Source: Halichondria panicea | Taxonomy: Eukaryota; Porifera; Demospongiae; Suberitida; Halichondriidae | DNA length: 64,000 nt | Reading direction: 5' to 3' | Assembly: GCF_963675165.1 (NCBI RefSeq) | Contig: NC_087379.1 | Coordinates: 62,001 to 126,000, forward strand | Shown: piece by piece, positions 1 through 7,217 of the stretch | Layout of the letters: each line of letters opens with the position of its first letter | How positions within the stretch are numbered: the stretch's first letter is position 1 | Made by a program: the position numbers and the translations under genes | The notes under the pieces: generated by a model | Database searches by the model: none | What the model was told of the DNA's origin: nothing | The model's input: the letters and a program-made list of their open reading frames with translations, nothing else

Positions 1-431
1 CAGTCACAACAGAGGGGGTGGTCAATCTCCATATGGGACGAGAGCATTTTAAACGTTTCCGAAGCGATTTGGATTTGTTTCAGAGTACTTTTCTTTTCTG
101 GATGGTTTGGCTGCAAACTATCATAGATGACTGACACAGTTTCGCTGCTCCTACGAGGGAATTGCCTCCTGACGACTTGAGGTGAGCTCCTGGGTATGGG
201 CACTGGTTGATCAGACGCTTCTCCATCGGTACCATCTTCTTGATCAGCTTTGTTTGTTTCTTTAGCTTGTCCCGACCATTCCAGGCTTAGCCTTTCCTCT
301 GAGGTGTTGGCTACACCCACAAGGTCTTTGGCTTGGAGCGAACGGTTTAGTTTGATGGGTCTGGTGCACTTCTGACATACGAAGGTGACGTGAGTAGTTG
401 TTTTTGAGGAGGGCACTGTGCTGGTAGCCAT
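1..431 (-). CDS. BECN1: Beclin-1, N-terminal part (runs off left edge)
   Basis: The first 143 codons of a Beclin-1-like autophagy scaffold, the core subunit of class III PI3-kinase (VPS34) complexes, are read as one exon from ATG at 431. Seen: a CxxC pair (C19, C22) in the context HVTFVCQKC, then a basic patch and PIKLNRSL, as at the Beclin-1 N-terminus. Near the edge there is an amphipathic segment (LKQIQIASETFKML) in the position of the BH3 helix, then HPLCCD, which begins the second cysteine pair. The family is about 430-450 aa, so the coiled coil and evolutionarily conserved domain lie outside the window. The start is chosen because it gives the family-like distance to the first CxxC. No lesions are seen. 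An overlapping open frame at 262-468 is a shadow. Confidence 0.85.
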   Translation of the reverse strand, partial: MATSTVPSSKTTTHVTFVCQKCTRPIKLNRSLQAKDLVGVANTSEERLSLEWSGQAKETNKADQEDGTDGEASDQPVPIPRSSPQVVRRQFPRRSSETVSVIYDSLQPNHPEKKSTLKQIQIASETFKMLSSHMEIDHPLCCD

Positions 432-591
432 TTTTATTTGTTATCTGCGGAATAATCTCGAAAAACAACTATCCCCCGCGGCGTAACCAAGAGGACAATA
501 GCTTTATGATGTGCATTATTTAGAATCAGAAACTGCTCTTTAGTTGGAATTTTTATCAAGACCACGTTGTGTAAGAAAATTCGAGGTTGTC
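432..591. promoter_or_regulatory. Shared divergent promoter region of BECN1 and the U2B'' gene
   Basis: Only 160 bp separate the two divergent start codons, so both 5' UTRs and core promoters must lie here. No convincing TATA box was seen. A bidirectional promoter is inferred from spacing alone. Confidence 0.5.
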
Positions 592-1996
592 ATGGATGTC
601 CCACCTAACCAGTCACTGTATATCAACAATCTGAATGAGAAAGTCAAGAAGGAAGGTAAATGGCTGACAATAAAACTGTTCTGCATAGTAACAACTGATT
701 TATGCAGAATTGAAGAAGTCGCTGTACGCCATTTTCTCTCAGTTTGGGCCGATACTCGACATTGTGGCTCTCAAGACACTCAAGATGAGAGGACAAGCAT
801 TCGTGGTGTTCTCTGATATACCCAGTGCCAGCAATGCTCTGAGATCCATGCAGGGGTTCCCATTCTATGATAAACCCATGGTCAGTAGTAACTAGAGCTT
901 GGAGGGTACAAGTCTAATGCTAATACTTTTGTAGCCCTGAGAAAGGTATATTATTAGACTGTTGACAATGTCCCTTTGAATACTTCAATCGTAATTAGGC
1001 TGCATCAATCATTAAGTACTAGTATATACTCATGATTAATGTATATATATATATAGATTGTGTGTGTCATGGTTGCCCCGGGCTGCAGTAGTCTGCATTG
1101 CACAGCCTCCCCTCTCACACACACCCTGCAGAGAATAACCTACGCAAAGTCAAAGTCTGATGCCGTGTCTAAACAAGATGGTACCTTTGTGGAGAAGAAG
1201 AAGAGAAAGCCAGAGGAGAGTAAGTACCGTATAACGAGTATTTTTCGATGGTATAAATATTCGCAGTTTTCGCTGATTAAAAATCCGGAGGGTGGGTTCA
1301 TAGTTCATAGTTCATGGTAGGGTATAACAGACACTGCTGTGTGTTGACTATGTGTGAATACCTACTGATATTTGTGGTATATAATCTGATAGTTTATTCA
1401 TTTCCTCCCTCAGCTGATAGTGGACCCACTGCCAAGAAGCCAGCCAAGGCCTCTAAGGACGGGACCACACCCCAGCAGCCCGCCACCCACAAGAGCTCCT
1501 CCTCCTCCGGACGTGAGCAACCCAACAAGATCCTGTTCCTCACCAGTTTGCCTGAAGAGACTAACGAACAAATGCTCACAATGCTATTTCAACAGTGAGT
1601 TGTCTAGTAACAAGAGATCAGAGATCATTGGTTCAAATCCAGTCAGGGCCTCTTTTTCTTATTTGCATACATTTGAGCATATGTACGTAGTGAAAGCTTA
1701 GCTAGTAATGGTCATCAGATATAGTAATGCCTAACCCCTTGAATGTACTTTTCTCAAAAAGTGATGTAGTAACGCCTATGATAATGATTTATGTACTAAA
1801 TGCTCTTCTAAACGTTCTTTGTCTCCTCCCCTGCAGGTTCCCAGGTTATAAGGAGGTTCGACTGGTCCCTGGAAGATCTGATATTGCCTTTGTAGAGTTT
1901 GATACTGAGTTACAATCGACGGAGGCCAAGACTTCTCTACAAGGCTTCAAGATCACGCCCACCAACGCTATGACTATTGCATTTGCAAAGAAATAA
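592..1996 (+). CDS. SNRPB2: U2 snRNP B''/U1A-type spliceosomal protein (five exons)
   Basis: Five exons with GT/AG borders: 592-655, 708-880, 1132-1219, 1414-1594 and 1837-1996. Together they encode 221 aa, against about 225 aa for human U2B''. RRM1 is near residues 7-85 with RNP2 LYINNL and RNP1 RGQAFVVF. A lysine-rich linker follows (KKKRKPEE, then a Ser-rich stretch), and RRM2 (about 147-221) ends in the family-typical [15 protein letters not shown]. The protein binds U1/U2 snRNA stem-loops in the nuclear spliceosome. Many metazoans outside vertebrates have one protein (SNF) for both U1A and U2B'' roles, so the symbol could equally be SNF/SNRPA. AATAAA overlaps the stop codon at 1992-1997 and could be the polyadenylation signal. 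No lesions are seen; this looks functional and single-copy. Confidence 0.92.
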
Positions 1997-2164
1997 ACAC
2001 TCTTGTTAGTAATGAACAGTTTCTAGAGTTATTTTTTATTTATTCTGTAGTCTCTGAGAATTCTTGAATAATGCTCTTGTTATTACGTTCCCCTCAACTG
2101 ACACATGTGTATTATAGTTAAGCATGCATGAAAGTATGTACTATGCATGCTGTAATTATGACAC

Positions 2165-2206
2165 TAGCCTCGATTCCAAGCCGCTGAGAAGCTGGAGTCG
2201 AGGCTA
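2165..2206. repeat. Mini foldback element (TAGCCTCGATTCCA family)
   Basis: A 14-bp left arm TAGCCTCGATTCCA is mirrored by TGGAGTCGAGGCTA, with one mismatch, around a short loop. Related inverted arms occur near 13575, 44056, 51067 and 61291. It sits at the boundary between the single-copy genes and the duplicated array. Confidence 0.6.
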
Positions 2207-2350
2207 TGTTGACACCTGAAAGTCTAAAATTAATTTTCAACTATAAATGTACATCAAAATAACTAAGCATTATACAAAAACATCATTCAAACTAATTCAC
2301 ACAAATAATAACGAACATTATAGTAATGATTGGGGGGGGGGGATAAACAC

Positions 2351-2604
2351 TCACACATATATGCACACGACACTAAATGTCACAGAGTCCAATTGTTTGA
2401 TGTGGTGTAGCACAGTGTCCATGGAGGGTCTGTCCTGAGGGGAGTGAGAGACACAGGAGGTGATGAGTGGGTGGAGCTCCCACCATACACCTTCCATACT
2501 CGATAGCAGACCAAGAAATACAGCAGCTTCAGGAAATCTGGCATTCACCACTTCACAAGCAAGCACTCTAAAACTGTACACATCATCTTTGTCCATGCAC
2601 GAGA
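2351..2604 (-). pseudogene. Kinase 3'-exon fragment, unit 1
   Basis: The last exon of an NHR-kinase relative begins after a pyrimidine-rich acceptor ending CCCCCCACAG. It encodes kinase subdomain IX and the C-lobe: DKDDVYSFRVLACEVV, then RLLSSMEG-type sequence as GLLSSMEGVWWELHP and SPQDRPSMDTVLHHIKQLDS. In the complete kinases this follows APEA and the sequence reads KIDVYSFGVLACEVV. Here the conserved G of SFGV is R and the usual terminal stop is lost, so the frame runs on into SVVCIYV. No catalytic exons precede it; NUP210 exons lie upstream instead. It is a truncated duplicate marking the unit boundary. Confidence 0.75.
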
Positions 2605-3374
2605 CTGTGGGGGGAGGGAAAATAGGTTCAGGAAATTGCTCACATAAACATAAATAACACAATCTACAATTAAATAGACAGTAGTGTACAACACAGGAAT
2701 AGGGACAGTACTATCCAATGAGAGGTTAATGGATTGTGAATGACACTGTACAAGCTTGATTGTGTTGTAACTATAAATGAGAAATTACATGACCAATCTA
2801 TTGAGCGAATTTCGCAATTCGTAATTGAAAAGTCGCTGTATTTTAAACCCGATAATAATTATTATAGTACCAGGAGTTCATGCACTCCTGATGTAGTACA
2901 AAATGGGATCATCATAATTATACACGTATAATAATTATTATTACAAGCCATGTACAAGACTATGTAGCTGGTACCCTACACAGGTTTAGAATTTAATATC
3001 GCATGCATGCAGGCTGCAGAAAGGCTGCTATTCCGTGAAAATTAAATCCGCGAAAACATTTCAACGGTCATTCTACGATAGTTTATACCCTACCCGCTAT
3101 ACGGTATACAGTACACACTGACAGTGGTGTGCCCGGAATATCTTAATTTTTCAAACCTCCATCTCATAAATGATCCTAGTAAACTATAGGCCTTATTCTG
3201 TGGGCACATCTCTGAGTACAAGGGTCAGAGAATAACGAGCAAATTAGGTACACAAATAAATTCTAGAGAATGGATTAAAAATTTCCCAGCAAACCTATAG
3301 TGATGGATGACTATCGACACACCCACTACTTAACTGTAACTGTTTCCACATTAACCCCTTTGAAACGTACGTAC
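2605..3374. other. Intronic/intergenic spacer repeated in units 1-3
   Basis: No gene seen. The same AT-rich spacer recurs at 16552-17301 and 25215-25971 with small indels. One example is the AAGGCTGCAGA-type duplication near 3015 that is present only in this unit. Near-identity over non-coding DNA shows that whole units were duplicated, not just exons. Confidence 0.7.
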
Positions 3375-3506
3375 CTTCCTCGTAAAAAGCCTGCACACTG
3401 AAACGCTCGGGCTCCTCCCCCAACAGCAGCTCCTTCGTACGAGTTGTGATCTCAATATGCTCAATTGAGGCTACAAATACGTCACAACGCAGTGTCTGCC
3501 CCGTGG
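3375..3506 (-). pseudogene. NUP210: NUP210 (gp210) exon 3-like fragment, open copy
   Basis: A 132-nt exon between a CAG acceptor and a GTACGT donor. It reads TGQTLRCDVFVASIEHIEI, then TTRTKELLLGEEPERF and SVQAFYEEG. This matches the segment after the first lumenal domain of gp210, the nuclear-pore membrane glycoprotein (family pattern TGQ.LRCD...I..I...T.EL.L...P......A...EG). This copy is open; those at 17302 and 25972 share a 1-nt deletion. It lies downstream of a later NUP210 exon (4448-4597), so the exon order is scrambled and a working NUP210 is unlikely here. Confidence 0.65.
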
Positions 3507-3509
3507 CTG

Positions 3510-3520
3510 CGTGTGTGTGG

Positions 3521-3587
<67 letters not shown>
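3510..3587. repeat. (GT)n microsatellite
   Basis: About 78 bp of GT dinucleotides lie immediately 5' (in gene orientation) of the NUP210 exon-3 acceptor. On the minus strand the tract is CA-rich and replaces the normal polypyrimidine tract. Length varies strongly between units: short and interrupted at 17434-17493, long at 26107-26199. Confidence 0.95.
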
Positions 3588-3588
<1 letters not shown>

Positions 3589-3684
3589 TAAAGTTATGGC
3601 CGTTCAGCAACCCCATCAGTTTAATCAATGGTCCGAGGACTGCATGTTTACGTTGCCAAAACTTGAATTCAGTGGATCATAATT

Positions 3685-3860
3685 ATTTCAACAATTTTCT
3701 GATTTTGTGTAAGCTTAGAAAGAGACCTCAAAGTTCATTACTTCCGAAAAACAACAAATTCTGGCTGCAACAAAATTTTAGATCGAAAAACATAATTTGA
3801 AAGGTCTCTTTCTAAGCTTTCAGAAAAAAGTATCGTGAGAGTTTTGACATTAGATCAACG
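3685..3860. repeat. Foldback repeat with AAGCTTAGAAAGAGACCT arms
   Basis: AAGCTTAGAAAGAGACCT near 3710 is mirrored by AGGTCTCTTTCTAAGCTT near 3800. The arms are flanked by the recurrent motifs 'GATCAACGG.ACTAAAGTTATGGC' and 'TTCAAGTTATGGC'. Versions occur at about 13370-13490, 14480-14800, 17610-17790, 23330-23560, 26310-26500, 32150-32380, 37880-38520, 40040-40310 and 51930-52240. No coding potential is claimed. Confidence 0.6.
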
Positions 3861-4062
3861 GAACTAAAGTTATGGCTATTGAAAGATGTTCAACTAACCC
3901 TCCCCTGCATGCTAAGTCATCAATTTCGGCCATTTATTACTAAACAGGAGATTAGAATGGAGTGTGCGTGGGAGTTGTATAATCCTCTTTATGAGCTCCT
4001 AGCAATACAATGTACGGTACCTCTGTTTATCAAAGTGAGCCGTGTTTTTGGTATCCATGGCT

Positions 4063-4093
4063 ACCACTAGGGACTTCCCCTTGGTCCTAGTGG
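4063..4093. repeat. Small inverted repeat ACCACTAGGGA/TCCTAGTGGT
   Basis: Arms of 10-11 bp around a loop of about 10 bp. It is conserved at the equivalent places in units 2 and 3 (near 17973 and 26684). Function unknown. Confidence 0.5.
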
Positions 4094-4447
4094 TGAGCAA
4101 TCCCCTCCACCTCACAAGACCATTCAGTCACCTGATATAAAAAATGTATTACAATCTGAATTATACAACTGTCTACTACACTTTTCTTTGATGCAAATGT
4201 TCGTATGAACTGTTCTTACGTGCACTTTGTATTCTAAATATTGGTACAGCTCAGGATAGTGACGTTTAACCTAGCGGTAGAGCAGTTTTCATTTTTGTAT
4301 GATGCTCTACAATACGAAAAATACGAACATTTCTACCTCACGTAAATTACTCGCTATACGGTAATTATTATTACAAGCCATGTACAAGCCTATGTAGCTG
4401 GTACCCTACACAGGTTTAGCTCTCAACAAGCTAGCTAGCACACTCAC

Positions 4448-4597
4448 ATTCAATTGGTGCTGGTATTTGAACTCTGTTTGGGGGTCCCAGAGAATGACGA
4501 GGTGTTTGGGGGTCACTTGCACTGGGTCGTTGATCTCCACCACCTGGTGCTTGGTTATGAGGGTCGGGAGGTCATGAACCTCACCAGTGTCTGGGTG
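4448..4597 (-). pseudogene. NUP210: NUP210 middle exon fragment (LWDPQTEF exon), unit 1
   Basis: A 150-nt, 50-codon exon with a TTTGCAG acceptor and GTGAGT donor, phase 0 at both ends. Key residues are TKHQVVEINDPVQVTPKHL and VILWDPQTEFKYQH. These match the gp210 segment with the pattern ..QEVEI..PI.L.P..L..PW.P.T...Y. All three copies in the window (also 18358 and 27067) remain open with at most one amino-acid change. In normal gene order this exon should come well after the exon at 3375-3506, but here it precedes it. Whether it is transcribed is unknown. Confidence 0.65.
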
Positions 4598-4764
4598 CTG
4601 CAAACAGTCAAGTAACTCAATGACATTATCAGGAATGATCAGAGCCGTGGGTTATAGTGAGGGCGCCCTTGTTTAGAGGGTGATTGAAGAACAGTATTTC
4701 ATTAGACGTCAGTTCTGGTGGATTGCGAAGGAGGAGAGAAAGAAAGAAATTGACACTCAGGGAG

Positions 4765-4765
<1 letters not shown>

Positions 4766-4819
<54 letters not shown>
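4766..4819. repeat. (GT)n microsatellite
   Basis: About 54 bp of GT. The unit-2 counterpart (18674-18692) is short; the unit-3 counterpart is at 27384-27428. Confidence 0.95.
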
Positions 4820-4821
<2 letters not shown>

Positions 4822-5303
4822 CGTGTGGATAAGTACAGTATGGTGTGCAGTATAATAAAGAATTACATGTACTGTGTACTAGTATACACGTTGCATGCAG
4901 TCAACACAATTCCACCAACCTTATGATACTGGGATACCAGACTACATTATGTTCTGGTGGTACAATTTCAATGGTTTTATGGTTTTATGAAATAGCACAA
5001 TCAACCCCCACATTATGAGCAACAAAATGTCAGAAAAAGACCAGGACTGTAGTCCATGGTATTTAGCTGAAATCTGGCTATAATTATGATCAATTTTAAG
5101 CATACCAAATGAATGAGCTCCATTTAACTTAAAAAAAGCTCCCATAACTTCAGAAAATTGAAATCAGACCACCGAAATTCAAGTTACAGGTTCTCAAAGT
5201 GGTACAGCCACCACTGTACACATGTAACTCTTAGGAAGTTCTATCAAAGTAATGGTATGCTAAAATCAGTGGCAAAAGTTGTCCCCCTCAACAACACACT
5301 TAC

Positions 5304-5440
5304 TATCTGAGTCCTTGTGTTGTAGTGAGGAGGTCTGGGGGGTAGGTAGAGCATTCTGATTGGACGATCACCACGTCCATGCAGTGATGTGAAGTTGTCA
5401 AACGCCCTGGCCCCATACAGTGTTATTTCAATTTTGGTTC
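5304..5440 (-). pseudogene. Possible NUP210 fragment (FDNFTSL)
   Basis: Minus-strand reading gives GARAFDNFTSLHGRGDRPIR before a GTAAGT-type donor at 5303. The eight residues AFDNFTSL resemble gp210 RRFDNFSSL, but the rest does not follow the family, so the match is weak. Units 2 and 3 have the downstream part (near 19185 and 27920) joined to a different NUP210 segment, implying a deletion junction. A paralogous or chance match is possible. Confidence 0.3.
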
Positions 5441-5489
5441 AAAGGACACACAGGAACTGCAGGCAATTAAGACATTGAAAGTATTGTGT

Positions 5490-5632
5490 GCGTGTGTGGG
5501 GGGGGTAGGCCTGAGCTGTGTGTGTGTGTGTGGGGGGGGGGGGGGTAGGAGCTGTGTGTGTGTGTGGGGGGGGGTAGGAGCTGCGTGTGTGTGTGGGGGG
5601 TAGGAGCTGTGTGTGTGTGTGTATGTGGGGGG
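5490..5632. repeat. GT/G-rich minisatellite, about 4 units
   Basis: Units of the form GTAGGAGCTGTGTGTGTGTG plus a G-run. On the minus strand each unit ends CACACACAGCTCCTAC, a 3' splice-site-like sequence. It is homologous to the larger arrays at 49530-49620 and 62935-63350. Here the VPS26 exon that the array normally precedes is absent. Confidence 0.8.
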
Positions 5633-6113
5633 GCAGTTAAACCTGACAACAATCAATGAATTATTCAGTGCTAGAAAACTGACATTTTCAATGCACAATT
5701 GTACTTATAAGCTTGACAACAGACGCGGGGTCACTCAAAGCAACTATAGAGTCCATCAACACGTACACTATATTGCAATACTCTGCACCGGAACTGTAGA
5801 CAATTATGTAATTACGATAACTACAGTGCAGCAAGTGTACCTGAATATTGTGATTGTTGGTCTGAGTTAATAGAGGGCAGGCTGGCATATGACCAATCAC
5901 TGGTCGTATCGTCATGGAAACAGGCTCGGCAGGCACAAGAGGTTCTGCAAGGACAAATGTAGCTGTGTATTATTTAGCAAGGAGACAATGATCCACTATC
6001 AGGAGCATGCACGTGGTGTGGCTGTACGTGCCTGGCTATAATTATCCAAACTCATGGAATGGAGTATACCTAGCGTTATCTTGTATATAATTACAAGCTA
6101 AATATAGAAGTGT

Positions 6114-6115
<2 letters not shown>
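5633..6115. other. Non-coding spacer shared with 49621-50103 and 63354-63838
   Basis: No gene supported. The three copies are near-identical, carry the same open-frame shadows, and place a VPS26-side block next to a NUP210 exon. Small indels (for example at CTGAGTTAATAGAGG versus CTGAGTCAATAGAGG) distinguish the copies. Confidence 0.65.

Positions 6116-6176
<61 letters not shown>
6116..6176. repeat. (GT)n microsatellite
   Basis: About 60 bp, directly 3' (gene orientation) of the NUP210 exon at 6186-6292. Confidence 0.95.
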
Positions 6177-6177
<1 letters not shown>

Positions 6178-6185
6178 GGGCTGAC

Positions 6186-6292
6186 CTCAGTAATGATAAT
6201 CTTGTGGTTCATTTTGTCAAACACATTCACAGTGATGGCGTAGTCTCTACCTACCTCCAACATCCAGTTGTTGCCGGGGGCGATGGAGAAAC
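6186..6292 (-). pseudogene. NUP210: NUP210 middle exon fragment (WMLEVGRDYAITV exon), undisrupted
   Basis: A 107-nt exon after a CTTCTCCAG acceptor. It reads FSIAPGNNWMLEVGRDYAIT then VNVFDKMNHKIIITE, matching gp210 F.V.PG..W.LE.GR.Y.I...VFDK..NK. The donor is a weak GTCAGC. The copies at 50171 and 63900 are interrupted by a MITE; this one is intact. On the gene strand the exon follows the NUP210 fragment at 6490-6768, as in the normal order, but a non-NUP210-like exon lies between them. Confidence 0.7.
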
Positions 6293-6353
6293 CTGGAGAA
6301 GGGATAATCATAAGAATGCACAATCAGCATTGTTTGTTTAACCCTTTGCTCAC

Positions 6354-6473
6354 CAAGGTGATGAGGAGGGACGACGTGTATTCCAGCACTTGGTTTAGAG
6401 GCTGATGGAGTGTGTAACATGTCTGGAGGGTGGCTAAGAAAATGGTGACATCATCAACAAAGCCTCTAAGCAA
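6354..6473 (-). other. Unidentified 40-codon exon with consensus splice sites
   Basis: CAG acceptor and GTGAGC donor, phase 0 at both ends, fully open in one frame. The peptide LLRGFVDDVTIFLATLQTCY continues TLHQPLNQVLEYTSSLLITL and looks alpha-helical. An identical-length open copy lies at 50606-50725. I do not recognise the family. It could be an ARM/HEAT-like helical exon of another captured gene. Confidence 0.45.
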
Positions 6474-6489
6474 CTGCACACACAAATAC

Positions 6490-6768
6490 AATATTAGGAT
6501 ACTGATGTCTTGTAGGATGGCTTCAGTGTAGCCCACCACCAGTTCGGTGACCCTTGACCTCTGTGGGTGGAGTCTCTGCACTGTTGTATTGGTCAGCTCC
6601 AATCAATATTGCTCTGATGGTATGGTGATGACCTCTGACCTCCCATGCTTCCGCCTCTCCACCCGATACTTGACAAAGGACAGTACGTGGCAGATTGTAC
6701 ACATCCATGGAGGGTGGTAGCATCATGTTCTCAATGACTAGTAGCTTGATGATATCAGGCTCCACCCC
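6490..6768 (-). pseudogene. NUP210: NUP210 middle fragment with frameshift and stop, unit 1
   Basis: Reads EPDIIKLLVIENMMLPPSMD then VY, matching gp210 ..EVRLLILEN.LL.P..DVY. After about one base of frameshift it continues VKYRVERRKHGRSEVITIPS and EQY, matching Y.V...R.G.......PS.QY. The next codon is TGA, then LELTNTTVQRLHPQRSRVTE. The frameshift plus stop indicate a pseudogene. Units 2 and 3 carry the same segment with different lesions. Confidence 0.65.
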
Positions 6769-6863
6769 CTAGCTGCCACGCCTTCTCCCGTGCCTGGTGT
6801 GTGTAGAGGGGTATGTGGTGTGGGGTATACAGTGTTGTCACGTTGTTGCCTTGGGGTACTCAC

Positions 6864-6993
6864 CTGTTGTCATACATGCCCTGGTGATGAATCCTGAAGT
6901 GCCAGGAATAGCTGATAGTTGAATCAGACGGACATTGTCCTTGGTCGTACCAGTGTTGACGCCCGCCACCAGCACTATGTCACCATGGAGACC
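6864..6993 (-). pseudogene. NUP210: NUP210 fragment (GDIVLVAGVNTGTTK exon), unit 1
   Basis: A 130-nt exon with CTGCAG acceptor and GTGAGT donor. It reads LHGDIVLVAGVNTGTTKDN, matching gp210 GDTILVSGMKTGSSK, then IQLSAIPGTSGFITRACMTT, which diverges. In units 2 and 3 the matching region runs straight into the LLVIEN segment without an intron, so the exon borders here were remodelled. It lies 225 bp downstream of the TRIM-NHL stop codon. Confidence 0.6.
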
Positions 6994-7217
6994 CTGCAGC
7001 AGATGGGGGGTGGGGTGAGGTACGATACTAAAGGTACGACTATAACAGGAGAGACTCAGTACACACGTACACAGGACTACGTATGCTTTAGCTGTGAAAC
7101 TTAACAATAATTATTAGGTCCACACAATTGACAGCATGGGCAAAGAATTCACTGGTTTCAATTTCAATATTCATTAGCAATGTTACAATAACTCAACAAT
7201 TTAATAACAAAAATAAA

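Noticed and set aside
1600-1655. tRNA-like 3' half: GGTTCAAATCC with a 5-bp T-stem in a U2B'' intron
   Set aside because: No matching A box, D arm or 5' acceptor strand within 75 bp upstream; at most a tRNA-derived relic.
3446-3800. Open frames through (GT)n tracts giving VCVCVC or HTHTHT peptides (also 6114, 26000, 31444, 31643 and 63020)
   Set aside because: Dinucleotide repeats are open in several frames; composition is pure repeat.
5423-5698. Possible VPS26 exon in unit 1 next to the minisatellite
   Set aside because: The homology to 49530-49700 is only the array and its distal flank; no YTENEQ/GAPVRGESIPIRLF sequence is present.
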